A DNA stretch of 31,294 nucleotides from DAITAZ01 sp036824045 (GTDB lineage Bacteria; Pseudomonadota; Gammaproteobacteria; Burkholderiales; Rhodocyclaceae). The position numbers and the translations under genes were made by a program. Location: positions 1 to 31,294 of the forward strand of contig DAITAZ010000043.1 of assembly GCA_036824045.1 (NCBI GenBank). The letters run 5' to 3'. The notes beneath the pieces are model-generated. The model ran no database searches. It saw only the letters and a program-made list of their open reading frames with translations, and was not told where the DNA came from. This document shows positions 23,300 to 30,068 of this stretch, piece by piece (the first letter of the stretch is position 1; each line of letters starts with the position of its first letter).

Positions 23300-24256
23300 T
23301 TAACCGCTTTGTCCATCCAGGTAACGCTCGGCGTCGAGAGCTGCCATGCAACCAGTACCTGCGCTTGTGATGGCTTGTCGGTAGATGTGGTCCTGAACGT
23401 CTCCTGCCGCAAAAACCCCGGGTATGCTGGTTTGGGTTGCGTTGCCCTCCCTGCCGCCTTGGGTCACGAGATACCCGTTTTCCATCTCCAGTTGCCCGAT
23501 GAACAGCTCAGTGTTGGGCTGATGCCCAATGGCAATGAATACCCCCATCAGAGGAATGTCCTGGGATTCCTTGCTCTCCAGATTCCGAATGCGCATGCCT
23601 GTTACGCCCGAGTCGTCGCCCAGCACTTCCTCAAGCACGCTGTCCCACAGAATCGTGACTTTCCCGGCTGCTTCTTTCTCAAACAGCTTGTCCTGAAGGA
23701 TTTTCTCGCTTCTAAACTTGTTTCGCCGATGCACAACAGTGACGTGGCTGGCAATGTTGGACAGGTAAAGGGCTTCTTCTACAGCGGTGTTCCCGCCACC
23801 GATCACGGCTACGGGCTGGTTGCGATAGAAGAAACCATCACAGGTGGCGCATGCGGAAACGCCCCTGCCCTTGAATGCTTCTTCAGAAGGGAGCCCGAGG
23901 TAGCGGGCTGTTGCACCCGTGGCGATGATCAGTGCATCGCACGTATATTCCCCGGCGTCACCAATCAGCTTGAAGGGCCGCTGCTGCAGCAAGGCTGTAT
24001 GGATGTGATCAAATATTATTTCGGTATTGAAGCGCCGTGCATGCTCCTCAAATCGGCTCATCAACTCGGGTCCTTGTACCCCCTGCGCGTCAGCGGGCCA
24101 GTTATCCACTTCTGTAGTGGTCATTAGTTGCCCGCCTTGAGCGAGTCCTGTGACGAGCACCGGCGAAAGATTGGCACGGGCTGCATACACGGCCGCGGTA
24201 TAGCCGGCCGGGCCTGAGCCAAGGATGAGCAGACGGGCGTGACGGGGGGCGGACAT
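23300..24256 (-). CDS. trxB: thioredoxin reductase
   Basis: A 318-residue flavoenzyme that reduces thioredoxin with NADPH. The FAD site GSGPAGYTAAVYAARA is at residues 13-28, the redox-active CATCDG has Cys136 and Cys139, and the NADPH site GGGNTAVEEALYLS follows. FAAGDVQDHIYRQAITSAG closes the FAD domain. ATG 24256 has AGGAG 9 bases upstream; the in-frame TTG 24265 is less likely. A -10 box TATAAT (24355-24350, minus strand) is suitably placed. The next gene on its strand is the Smr gene. Confidence 0.97.
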   Translation of the reverse strand: MSAPRHARLLILGSGPAGYTAAVYAARANLSPVLVTGLAQGGQLMTTTEVDNWPADAQGVQGPELMSRFEEHARRFNTEIIFDHIHTALLQQRPFKLIGDAGEYTCDALIIATGATARYLGLPSEEAFKGRGVSACATCDGFFYRNQPVAVIGGGNTAVEEALYLSNIASHVTVVHRRNKFRSEKILQDKLFEKEAAGKVTILWDSVLEEVLGDDSGVTGMRIRNLESKESQDIPLMGVFIAIGHQPNTELFIGQLEMENGYLVTQGGREGNATQTSIPGVFAAGDVQDHIYRQAITSAGTGCMAALDAERYLDGQSG

Positions 24257-24349
24257 CAGATGCAACTCCTGGAGTTAGGCGTATAAGAACTGCTCCGGCC
24301 ACTTCGTTGGGAATCGAGCTGATTCATACCAAGGCCGGCGAGGCTGGCA

Positions 24350-24355
24350 ATTATA
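24350..24355 (-). promoter_or_regulatory. trxB -10 box
   Basis: TATAAT on the minus strand (ATTATA on plus), about 94 bases upstream of the trxB ATG. No good -35 is visible at the normal distance (GCACCG). Confidence 0.45.
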
Positions 24356-24438
24356 ACCGGCCCTGTTCCCCTCGGTGCCCCGAGCAGAATTTCGCCGGGA
24401 GGCGAGGGGGCGGAAATATTGCGAGGCAACTGAATTTA

Positions 24439-24466
24439 TTGCAAAGAGACTTTTAGCGGGTAAACT
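24439..24466 (+). promoter_or_regulatory. candidate promoter of the Crp-family gene
   Basis: TTGCAA (24439-24444), 16 bases, then TAAACT (24461-24466); each hexamer matches the sigma70 consensus at 4 of 6. The leader to the ATG would be about 85 bases. Confidence 0.3.
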
Positions 24467-24557
24467 AAAGTTTGCAGGCAGCAAGCCCGTAAATTCGAGA
24501 AGCCAAGGCAATATTCGTCGCTTTCGTGAGAACTTAGAACACCGAGGGAGTCTTTTG

Positions 24558-25229
24558 ATGTCCGCCCATCACCCCGTATCGCTTACCGCTCTGCGCACTT
24601 TTCCGATTTTCCACTCGCTTGCCGATGATCGGCTGGAGCCGATTGCCAAGGTGGCGATGCTGCGCCGGGTGCCGCGAGGCTCTGCGGTTGTGCATGCGGG
24701 TGACAAGACTGACTATGTGTATTTTGTTCTGTCAGGCAGCCTCAAAGTGTTGGTGAGCGACGAGGAAGGGCGGGAGGTGATCCTGAACATGCTCGGGGCG
24801 GGGGATTTGTTCGGCGAGATGGGGGTGCTCGACGAAAACCCCAGATCAGCGACGGTGTTGGCGGTTACGCCGGCTGATCTGGTTGTGATGTCGAAGAACG
24901 ACTTCAAGCAATGCTTGGCTGAGAACTTTGATGTTGCGCTACATATCATGCGTAGCTTGGTAGCACGCTTGCGGAGTGCCGACCGCAAGATTGAGACGCT
25001 GGCGCTGATGGATGTATATGGGCGAGTGGCCAGGCTGCTTCTCGACATGGCCGAGACTGTGGATGGCCGTCAAGTGGTGACCCGAAAGATTTCCAAGCAG
25101 GATATTGCCAAGATGATCGGCGCCTCCCGGGAAATGGTGAGCCGGGTCATGAAAGACTTGCATCTTCAGGGGTTGATTGAAGAGGCGGACGGCAAGATCT
25201 ACCTCAACGACAACATCCAGTCCGTGTGA
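24558..25229 (+). CDS. Crp/Fnr family transcriptional regulator
   Basis: A 223-residue regulator with an N-terminal cyclic-nucleotide-binding fold (about 15-125), a dimer helix (about 127-150) and a C-terminal winged helix. The phosphate-binding cassette FGEMGVLDENPRSATV keeps Gly86, Glu87, Arg96 and Ser97, equal to CRP G71/E72/R82/S83. The residues aligned with CRP Thr127 and Ser128 are Ala141 and Asp142. The only cysteine is Cys119, so there is no FNR iron-sulfur cluster. The recognition helix ISKQDIAKMIGASREMVSRV contains R191-E192-x-x-S195-R196, sharing Arg with CRP and Ser-Arg with FNR. GAGGGAG lies 7 bases before the ATG. The ligand is unknown, and cAMP binding may be altered. Confidence 0.92.
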   Translation: MSAHHPVSLTALRTFPIFHSLADDRLEPIAKVAMLRRVPRGSAVVHAGDKTDYVYFVLSGSLKVLVSDEEGREVILNMLGAGDLFGEMGVLDENPRSATVLAVTPADLVVMSKNDFKQCLAENFDVALHIMRSLVARLRSADRKIETLALMDVYGRVARLLLDMAETVDGRQVVTRKISKQDIAKMIGASREMVSRVMKDLHLQGLIEEADGKIYLNDNIQSV

Positions 25230-25347
25230 GTGCAGGTGTAGTGCGTATGAAAGTTGTTCGCACATTCTAATAATTTACTTTAGAAGTAGCGTACAACCTG
25301 CCGCATTTTCCAGTCTTTTGTGCCGAGGAGCGTCGGGGCTTCTCGGC

Positions 25348-25353
25348 TATAAT
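25348..25353 (+). promoter_or_regulatory. ftsK -10 box next to a hairpin
   Basis: A consensus TATAAT, 39 bases before the ftsK ATG. Directly upstream, GCCGAGGAGC (25322-25331) pairs with GCTTCTCGGC (25338-25347). That hairpin may be a weak terminator for the Crp-family gene or an operator at the ftsK promoter. No -35 was recognised. Confidence 0.4.
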
Positions 25354-25392
25354 CGTTGACATCAATAAGCCTCCACTAGGCAGGTTTTCGCG

Positions 25393-27729
25393 ATGACAAC
25401 GCTTATTCAGGCTCTGCGCTTTCCTTTTTGGCGTAGCAAGCGCTCAGATCGACCCAGTATTCAGCCGTTGCCGGAGAAGATCGTTGCCTTGTTGTTCGAG
25501 GCCCGGTGGCTGCTGCTTGCGGCATTCACGATTTTCCTGATTCTGGCGTTGGGAGGCTACCATCGGGATGATCCCGGATGGTCTCACTCTGCTGCGGGCG
25601 CGCGCGTGATCAACCCTGGCGGGCGGTTTGGTGCCTGGTTGGCCGATGTGCTGCTTTACTTGTTCGGCCTGTCCGCTTGGTGGTGGGCTGGGCTGTTCGC
25701 CATCTTCATCATCTGGGGTTACAAACGACTTCACTCGGCGTTTGCGGCTGAACGGCGTCCGTTCTTGATCGCGATGAGTGGCTTTTTCTTGGTTCTGGGG
25801 GCGAGCTGCGCGCTGGAGTCTGTGCGCTTCTACAGGCTCAGTGCCACTTTACCGTTTGCTGCGGGTGGTGTCGTGGGGCAGGAGTTTGGTGCGCTTGTCA
25901 CCGCTTTGCTGGGCTTCACTGGAGGAACGCTGATCCTCCTCGCCTGCTTCGCTGCGGGGGTGACGGTGCTGTTCGGGCTTTCGTGGATAGGTTTGGTCGA
26001 GGGGGTTGGCGGGCTGCTGGAGGACGGTTGGTCCTGGGTAACCAATATGCTGCGCGACCGGCGGGATCGGGCTTCTGGCCGGGAGAAGGCCATGGCGCGC
26101 GAGGCCCACATGCAGGGCAAGGTAGATTCGTCCGTGGCGGACCAAAGAGAGATGGTCCCAGTGGCGGGGGAGGCGCCTGCGCCGGCGGTGAAACCCCTGC
26201 GCCAGCGGGCTAAGGAAAGACTGAAGCCGCTCATGCGGGACGTGGTTGAAGGTCCGTTGCCACCCCTGAATCTATTGGATGAGCCCAAGCGCGATGTGGA
26301 ACCACCTTCCGCCGAAACCCTGGAACTGACCTCTCGACTTATCGAACGCAAGCTTGCGGACTTCGGTGTTGAGGTCAAAGTCCTTGCCGCTTATCCCGGG
26401 CCGGTGATTACCCGCTATGAAGTTGAACCGGCGGTGGGGGTCAAAGGCAATCAGGTGGTGAATCTGGTCAAGGACCTCGCTCGTGCTCTCTCGGTGGTGA
26501 GTATTCGGGTGGTGGAAACCATTCCGGGCAAGTCGTGCATGGGGCTGGAGATTCCCAATCCTCATCGGCAAACTGTGCGGCTGTCCGAGGTGCTGTCCGC
26601 GAAGGTGTATCAGGAATCCCAGTCGACGCTTACCTTGGCGATGGGCAAGGATATCGGGGGGCAGCCTGTGGTTGCCGACCTTGCCCGGATGCCCCATGTA
26701 TTGGTTGCAGGCACGACCGGTTCAGGCAAATCGGTTGCGATTAACGCCATGATTCTGAGCCTGCTGTACAAGGCGGAGCCAGAAGAGGTGCGCGTGATCA
26801 TGGTGGACCCCAAGATGCTGGAACTCTCGGTATACGAGGGAATCCCGCATCTGTTGGCGCCTGTGGTGACTGACATGAAGCATGCCGCCAACGCGCTCAA
26901 TTGGTGCGTAGGTGAAATGGAGCGGCGTTACAAGCTCATGTCGGCCTTGGGAGTGCGTAATCTGGCGGGCTACAACGTCAAGGTGGGGGAAGCGCTTGCG
27001 GCGGGGAACCCGATCGGTAACCCCTTTTCCCTGACTCCCGAGGCACCGGAGCCACTACAGAAGTTGCCTTGCATTGTGGTCGTGATCGATGAACTGGCCG
27101 ACCTGATGATGGTTGTCGGCAAGAAGATTGAAGAACTGATTGCTCGTTTGGCCCAGAAAGCGCGGGCGGCGGGAATCCATTTGGTTTTGGCGACTCAAAG
27201 ACCGTCGGTGGACGTGATCACGGGTTTGATTAAGGCGAATATCCCCACTCGTGTGGCTTTCCAAGTTTCGAGCAAGGTGGATTCCCGCACGATTCTGGAC
27301 CAAATGGGCGCTGAGTCTCTCTTGGGGCAGGGCGATATGCTCTATTTGGCACCGGGAACTGGGTTGCCGAGGCGGGTGCATGGTGCGTTTGTGGCTGATG
27401 ATGAGGTTCATCGAGTGGTGGAGTTCCTGAAAACAACAGGAGCGCCTGACTACGTGGATGGAATCCTGAGCGGGGGCGGGGTCGGAGATGAGGGGGGCGA
27501 CTTCGGCCTGGATGGCGATCGAGCAGATGAGACTGATCCCCTTTATGACCAAGCGGTCGAGGTGGTACTTAAGACGCGCCGCCCATCCATTTCCCTGGTG
27601 CAGCGGCACTTGCGTATCGGCTACAACCGGGCTGCAAGGCTAATCGAGGATATGGAGCGGGCGGGGCTGGTGTCACCGATGGGCTCAAACGGCAATAGAG
27701 AAGTCTTGGTGCCGCCCCGCGAAGAGTGA
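25393..27729 (+). CDS. ftsK: DNA translocase FtsK
   Basis: A 778-residue septal DNA pump that moves chromosome termini and activates XerCD at dif. Four or so hydrophobic segments lie at about 39-55, 83-109, 123-141 and 165-200. A short charged linker, much shorter than in E. coli FtsK, leads to the motor. The alpha/beta motor (about 290-700) has Walker A AGTTGSGKSVAIN near 438 and Walker B VVVIDELADLMM near 562. The C-terminal gamma domain (about 715-778) is the winged helix that reads KOPS/SRS sequences, with SISLVQRHLRIGYNRAARL. ATG 25393 has no strong Shine-Dalgarno. The stop overlaps the 5' region of lolA. Confidence 0.96.
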   Translation: MTTLIQALRFPFWRSKRSDRPSIQPLPEKIVALLFEARWLLLAAFTIFLILALGGYHRDDPGWSHSAAGARVINPGGRFGAWLADVLLYLFGLSAWWWAGLFAIFIIWGYKRLHSAFAAERRPFLIAMSGFFLVLGASCALESVRFYRLSATLPFAAGGVVGQEFGALVTALLGFTGGTLILLACFAAGVTVLFGLSWIGLVEGVGGLLEDGWSWVTNMLRDRRDRASGREKAMAREAHMQGKVDSSVADQREMVPVAGEAPAPAVKPLRQRAKERLKPLMRDVVEGPLPPLNLLDEPKRDVEPPSAETLELTSRLIERKLADFGVEVKVLAAYPGPVITRYEVEPAVGVKGNQVVNLVKDLARALSVVSIRVVETIPGKSCMGLEIPNPHRQTVRLSEVLSAKVYQESQSTLTLAMGKDIGGQPVVADLARMPHVLVAGTTGSGKSVAINAMILSLLYKAEPEEVRVIMVDPKMLELSVYEGIPHLLAPVVTDMKHAANALNWCVGEMERRYKLMSALGVRNLAGYNVKVGEALAAGNPIGNPFSLTPEAPEPLQKLPCIVVVIDELADLMMVVGKKIEELIARLAQKARAAGIHLVLATQRPSVDVITGLIKANIPTRVAFQVSSKVDSRTILDQMGAESLLGQGDMLYLAPGTGLPRRVHGAFVADDEVHRVVEFLKTTGAPDYVDGILSGGGVGDEGGDFGLDGDRADETDPLYDQAVEVVLKTRRPSISLVQRHLRIGYNRAARLIEDMERAGLVSPMGSNGNREVLVPPREE

Positions 27730-27788
27730 CAACGTTTCTCGCGGTTGTAGCGTTAATCCCGTGTTTGGTCGTCCAACGGGAGTGTGTT

Positions 27789-28442
27789 GTGCTGAGAAGA
27801 TTGAAAATGGGCCGAGGTGTCAGGGCGGGTGTTTTGTGGTTTGGCGTTTTGCTGGCGTTACCGGCTCTCGCTCAGAATCAGAATGTCAGTGCCATGGCGC
27901 AGCTGAAGGCCTTCGCGGAAAAAACGCGTAGTGGTCGCGCGGACTTCCAGCAGGTTGTGGTAAGCCGATCGGGTAGAAAGCCGCAGCAGTCTTCCGGGTC
28001 ATTTGCCTTTTCTCGGCCAGGAAAGTTTTTCTGGGCGTATGAGAGACCCTACTCACAGGTTCTTGTTGGGGACGGGGAAAAGCTTTGGTCCTTCGACAAG
28101 GATCTCAATCAGGTCACTGTTAAAAAGCAGGGGCAGGCGCTGGGTAACAGTCCTGCATCCATCCTCGCAGGCGAAAGCGCCCTTGAGCGCAATTTCATCC
28201 TTAAGGATATCGGGGATCGGGAAGGGCTCGAATGGGTGGAAGCACGCCCACGCTCGAAGGAGGGGGCTTTCGACGTGGCGCGCTTTGGATTTCGCGATGG
28301 CCAGCTTCGGGCCATGGAACTCGAGGATAACTTTGGCCAAACTACCCATGTTTCGTTTTCAGCGTTCGAACGAAACGTTTCCCTCGACCCTGGCTTGTTT
28401 AAGTTCGCCCCCCCGAAAGGGGCTGACATCATTGGCGAATGA
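27789..28442 (+). CDS. lolA: outer-membrane lipoprotein carrier LolA
   Basis: A 217-residue periplasmic chaperone that takes lipoproteins from LolCDE to LolB. The signal peptide is basic (MLRRLKMGRGVRAG) followed by a hydrophobic core and a cleavage-like LPALAQ near residue 30. The mature part shows AEKTRSGRADFQQVV, GSFAFSRPGKFFWAYERPYS and VGDGEKLWSFDKDLNQVTV, all LolA hallmarks. GTG 27789 is chosen: GGGAG lies 6 bases upstream and the signal peptide starts there. The frame is open back to GTG 27726, which overlaps the ftsK stop, but that adds a doubtful 21 residues. ftsK-lolA is a common gene order. Confidence 0.93.
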   Translation: MLRRLKMGRGVRAGVLWFGVLLALPALAQNQNVSAMAQLKAFAEKTRSGRADFQQVVVSRSGRKPQQSSGSFAFSRPGKFFWAYERPYSQVLVGDGEKLWSFDKDLNQVTVKKQGQALGNSPASILAGESALERNFILKDIGDREGLEWVEARPRSKEGAFDVARFGFRDGQLRAMELEDNFGQTTHVSFSAFERNVSLDPGLFKFAPPKGADIIGE

Positions 28443-28468
28443 CACGCACAGATCGTAGACGGTCCCCT

Positions 28469-28699
28469 TCATATCTTGAAAGACAAGCCCATCACCGTTA
28501 GAAATGACTGATGGCATGCCTTGCATAGATATTGACGGCTACCCGGTATTAAACGCATGCGGAATGTGCGCCATGTACGTACACCGACCATATGACCACA
28601 GTGTGGGCACTTTACCCGTACCAAGTTGACGGAATGAACCAATTTATTTTCTCCCGAGAAGTGCTTAGTGAAATTTTTGCTCAAGTCTATCTTAGACAA
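28469..28699 (-). CDS. small zinc-ribbon protein of unknown function
   Basis: About 76 residues with two CxxC knuckles, CPHCGH (Cys31/Cys34) and CKACH (Cys59/Cys62), spaced by 24 residues, as in a zinc ribbon. The N-terminus MSKIDLSKNFTKHFSGENKL is polar and basic, and TWRTFRMRLIPGSRQYLC lies between the knuckles. Total size and basic charge suggest nucleic-acid or protein binding. The start is uncertain: the first in-frame TTG (28699) sits right after GGAG with almost no spacing. The codons are noticeably AT-rich for this window. The RQYLCKACHQSF motif faintly resembles the zinc knuckle of some transposases, but nothing else of a transposase is present. No family is claimed. Confidence 0.6.
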   Translation of the reverse strand: MSKIDLSKNFTKHFSGENKLVHSVNLVRVKCPHCGHMVGVRTWRTFRMRLIPGSRQYLCKACHQSFLTVMGLSFKI

Positions 28700-28769
28700 C
28701 TCCGTTAATCACGCGCCGGGATGCGTTTTGCCCACCTTATTGAGTGTCTAACTAGCTGAGTTGTAAACG

Positions 28770-28794
28770 AAAAAACCCCTGCAGTTGCAGGGGT
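28770..28794 (-). terminator. terminator of the Tim44-like gene
   Basis: On the minus strand ACCCCTG and CAGGGGT pair around CAACTG, followed by six T. It lies 27 bases past the stop at 28822. A clear intrinsic terminator. Confidence 0.85.
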
Positions 28795-28821
28795 GTGACG
28801 GGCGCCGCGCGACTTTGTGGG

Positions 28822-29727
28822 TTACTGCAGTTGCTGTACGCCGGCCAACACCCAGCCGGTTGAGCCGGAAATGGGTTTGGTCAGATGCCAGATTTCATCA
28901 ACGGACTCGGGTGCCGCATCGTCTTCGCGAATACGACCGGTATATCGGACGCTGGCGATATAACGGGTCTTGTCTTCGACGACCTCGACCAACTCGGCGT
29001 GAATCTCCAACACGTCTGTACGCTGTTGAACTCCAACGCGTTCCGAGATATTCATTCGAAGTTCGGCAAACATCTCAGGTGTCGTAAATTCCCGAAGGTC
29101 GTCCAAATTGCCGGCGTCATTAGCTGCTTGCAAGCGGATGTACTGCACCTTCGCATTGCGAAGAAAGCTTTCAGCATCGAACCCTGAAGGAATATTGGTA
29201 GTCAGTGCAGACGAGCCTGAGGACGAGGTTCCTTGCGGAGGAAAAACCGCGTCGTAGGACGAGGAGGAGCGGCTGCCGTTTCCGCTGCCAGAATACTGTA
29301 GTGCTCCGTTTGGAATCGGAGCCTGCCCGGCAGTTCTGCGCTTGAGGAAATACGCAAGCGCAACAACCACGATCCCTGCCAACAATATCACCATCATCAG
29401 CGACGCGAGTTCTTCCCCGAAGCCGAAGTGGGAGGCCAATGCTGCCAGGCCCAAGCCAGCCGCGAGCCCCGCCAGAGGCCCCATCCAAGACCGCTTGGGC
29501 TGAGCCTGCTGCGTTGCAGCGGTAGCATTGCTGCGGCTCGTCGTAGCGGCTGGATTGGCAATGGGCGCCTGTGGAGGCGCAGCATTGGGAGAGCGGTCCG
29601 GAACACTCATTTCTCTCTGCATCCCGGAGGACTTCCCGCCACCGAGACGCTTAGCAGCATCTGCATCCGGGGCGGTCATCATCAGGCCGACGGCCAGAGT
29701 TGAAGCGAAAATTATTGCAAGTTTCAC
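28822..29727 (-). CDS. Tim44-like domain membrane protein
   Basis: A 301-residue protein. A signal-like N-terminus (1-24, ending DADA) is followed by a low-complexity Ala/Pro/Ser/Gln region (about 30-80). Next come a glycine/alanine-rich hydrophobic segment (83-101, WMGPLAGLAAGLGLAALASH) and a strong membrane helix (107-128). A Ser/Gly linker then leads to a C-terminal Tim44-like domain (about 175-301) with ESFLRNAKVQYIRLQAAND and TRYIASVRYTG. Bacterial Tim44-like proteins are annotated as probable import inner-membrane translocase relatives, but their role is unclear. Start: GTG 29727 has GGAG 7 bases upstream. A palindrome lies at its predicted transcription start and a strong terminator follows, so it is probably monocistronic. 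Confidence 0.88.
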   Translation of the reverse strand: MKLAIIFASTLAVGLMMTAPDADAAKRLGGGKSSGMQREMSVPDRSPNAAPPQAPIANPAATTSRSNATAATQQAQPKRSWMGPLAGLAAGLGLAALASHFGFGEELASLMMVILLAGIVVVALAYFLKRRTAGQAPIPNGALQYSGSGNGSRSSSSYDAVFPPQGTSSSGSSALTTNIPSGFDAESFLRNAKVQYIRLQAANDAGNLDDLREFTTPEMFAELRMNISERVGVQQRTDVLEIHAELVEVVEDKTRYIASVRYTGRIREDDAAPESVDEIWHLTKPISGSTGWVLAGVQQLQ

Positions 29728-29748
29728 GTTTGTCTCCGCAACATTGGG

Positions 29749-29764
29749 TAGGTTAATAAACCTA
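29749..29764 (-). promoter_or_regulatory. palindrome at the Tim44-like gene start region
   Basis: TAGGTT-AATA-AACCTA is a perfect 6-bp inverted repeat with a 4-base spacer, placed at the predicted +1 and 22 bases upstream of the GTG start. It could be an operator or an mRNA 5' hairpin. Confidence 0.45.
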
Positions 29765-29770
29765 ACTATA
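29765..29770 (-). promoter_or_regulatory. -10 box of the Tim44-like gene
   Basis: TATAGT on the minus strand (5 of 6 to consensus). A start near 29758 gives a leader of about 30 bases. The -35 zone holds T-rich TTTTCC. Confidence 0.4.
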
Positions 29771-29940
29771 TCCAGCGGACGGTTATCAGGAAAACGAGGA
29801 ATATGTTTCAGTATTGTTCGTTAAATCCTGATGAACGTGCATAGTACGGGCCCTTCGATCACAGCTGGTACGGTACAAATGGTAGGACGTGACGCTGCTT
29901 TTCCGAGTGCTCGATGTTTGTGGTGCGTAGAGCGAAAAGT

Positions 29941-29967
29941 AAGAAAGGCCGCTACGCGGCCTTTCTT
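29941..29967 (-). terminator. intrinsic terminator after the EpsL-like gene
   Basis: AAGAAAGGCCGC and GCGGCCTTTCTT form a perfect 12-bp stem around TAC. Reading on the minus strand, the arm ends in T-rich CTTTCTTACTTTT. It lies about 100 bases past the EpsL-like stop. Confidence 0.65.
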
Positions 29968-30068
29968 CATGGAGTGCGCAAACTGCACATAACTCGACAC
30001 CTGTGTTCGCTAGGACCGCCAAGCATCCGGGGGAGGTATGAAATGCCGAAGAAATATGGCCGTAGTGA

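Larger units (their letters stand above)
24257..24557. other. trxB-crp divergent intergenic region
   Basis: 301 bases that hold the promoter elements for both neighbours and no supported gene. The plus-strand frame is open through most of it in the reading frame of the regulator, but the composition and the ribosome site at 24544-24550 argue against an N-terminal extension. Confidence 0.55.
29728..30068. other. intergenic region between Tim44-like and EpsL-like genes
   Basis: 341 bases with no supported gene. It holds the Tim44-like promoter and palindrome (29749-29770) and the hairpin at 29941-29967. A few tiny reading frames (17-18 residues) are present, and I did not accept any of them. 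Confidence 0.55.

Noticed and set aside
24375..24557. N-terminal extension of the Crp-family regulator
   Set aside because: The frame is open, but the extra residues look like non-coding sequence, promoter-like boxes fall inside it, and a good ribosome site precedes ATG 24558.
28469..28699. Zinc-ribbon gene as the remnant of an IS1-like transposase
   Set aside because: Only the C-terminal knuckle RQYLCKACHQSF looks similar. There are no terminal inverted repeats, target duplications or DDE remnants nearby.
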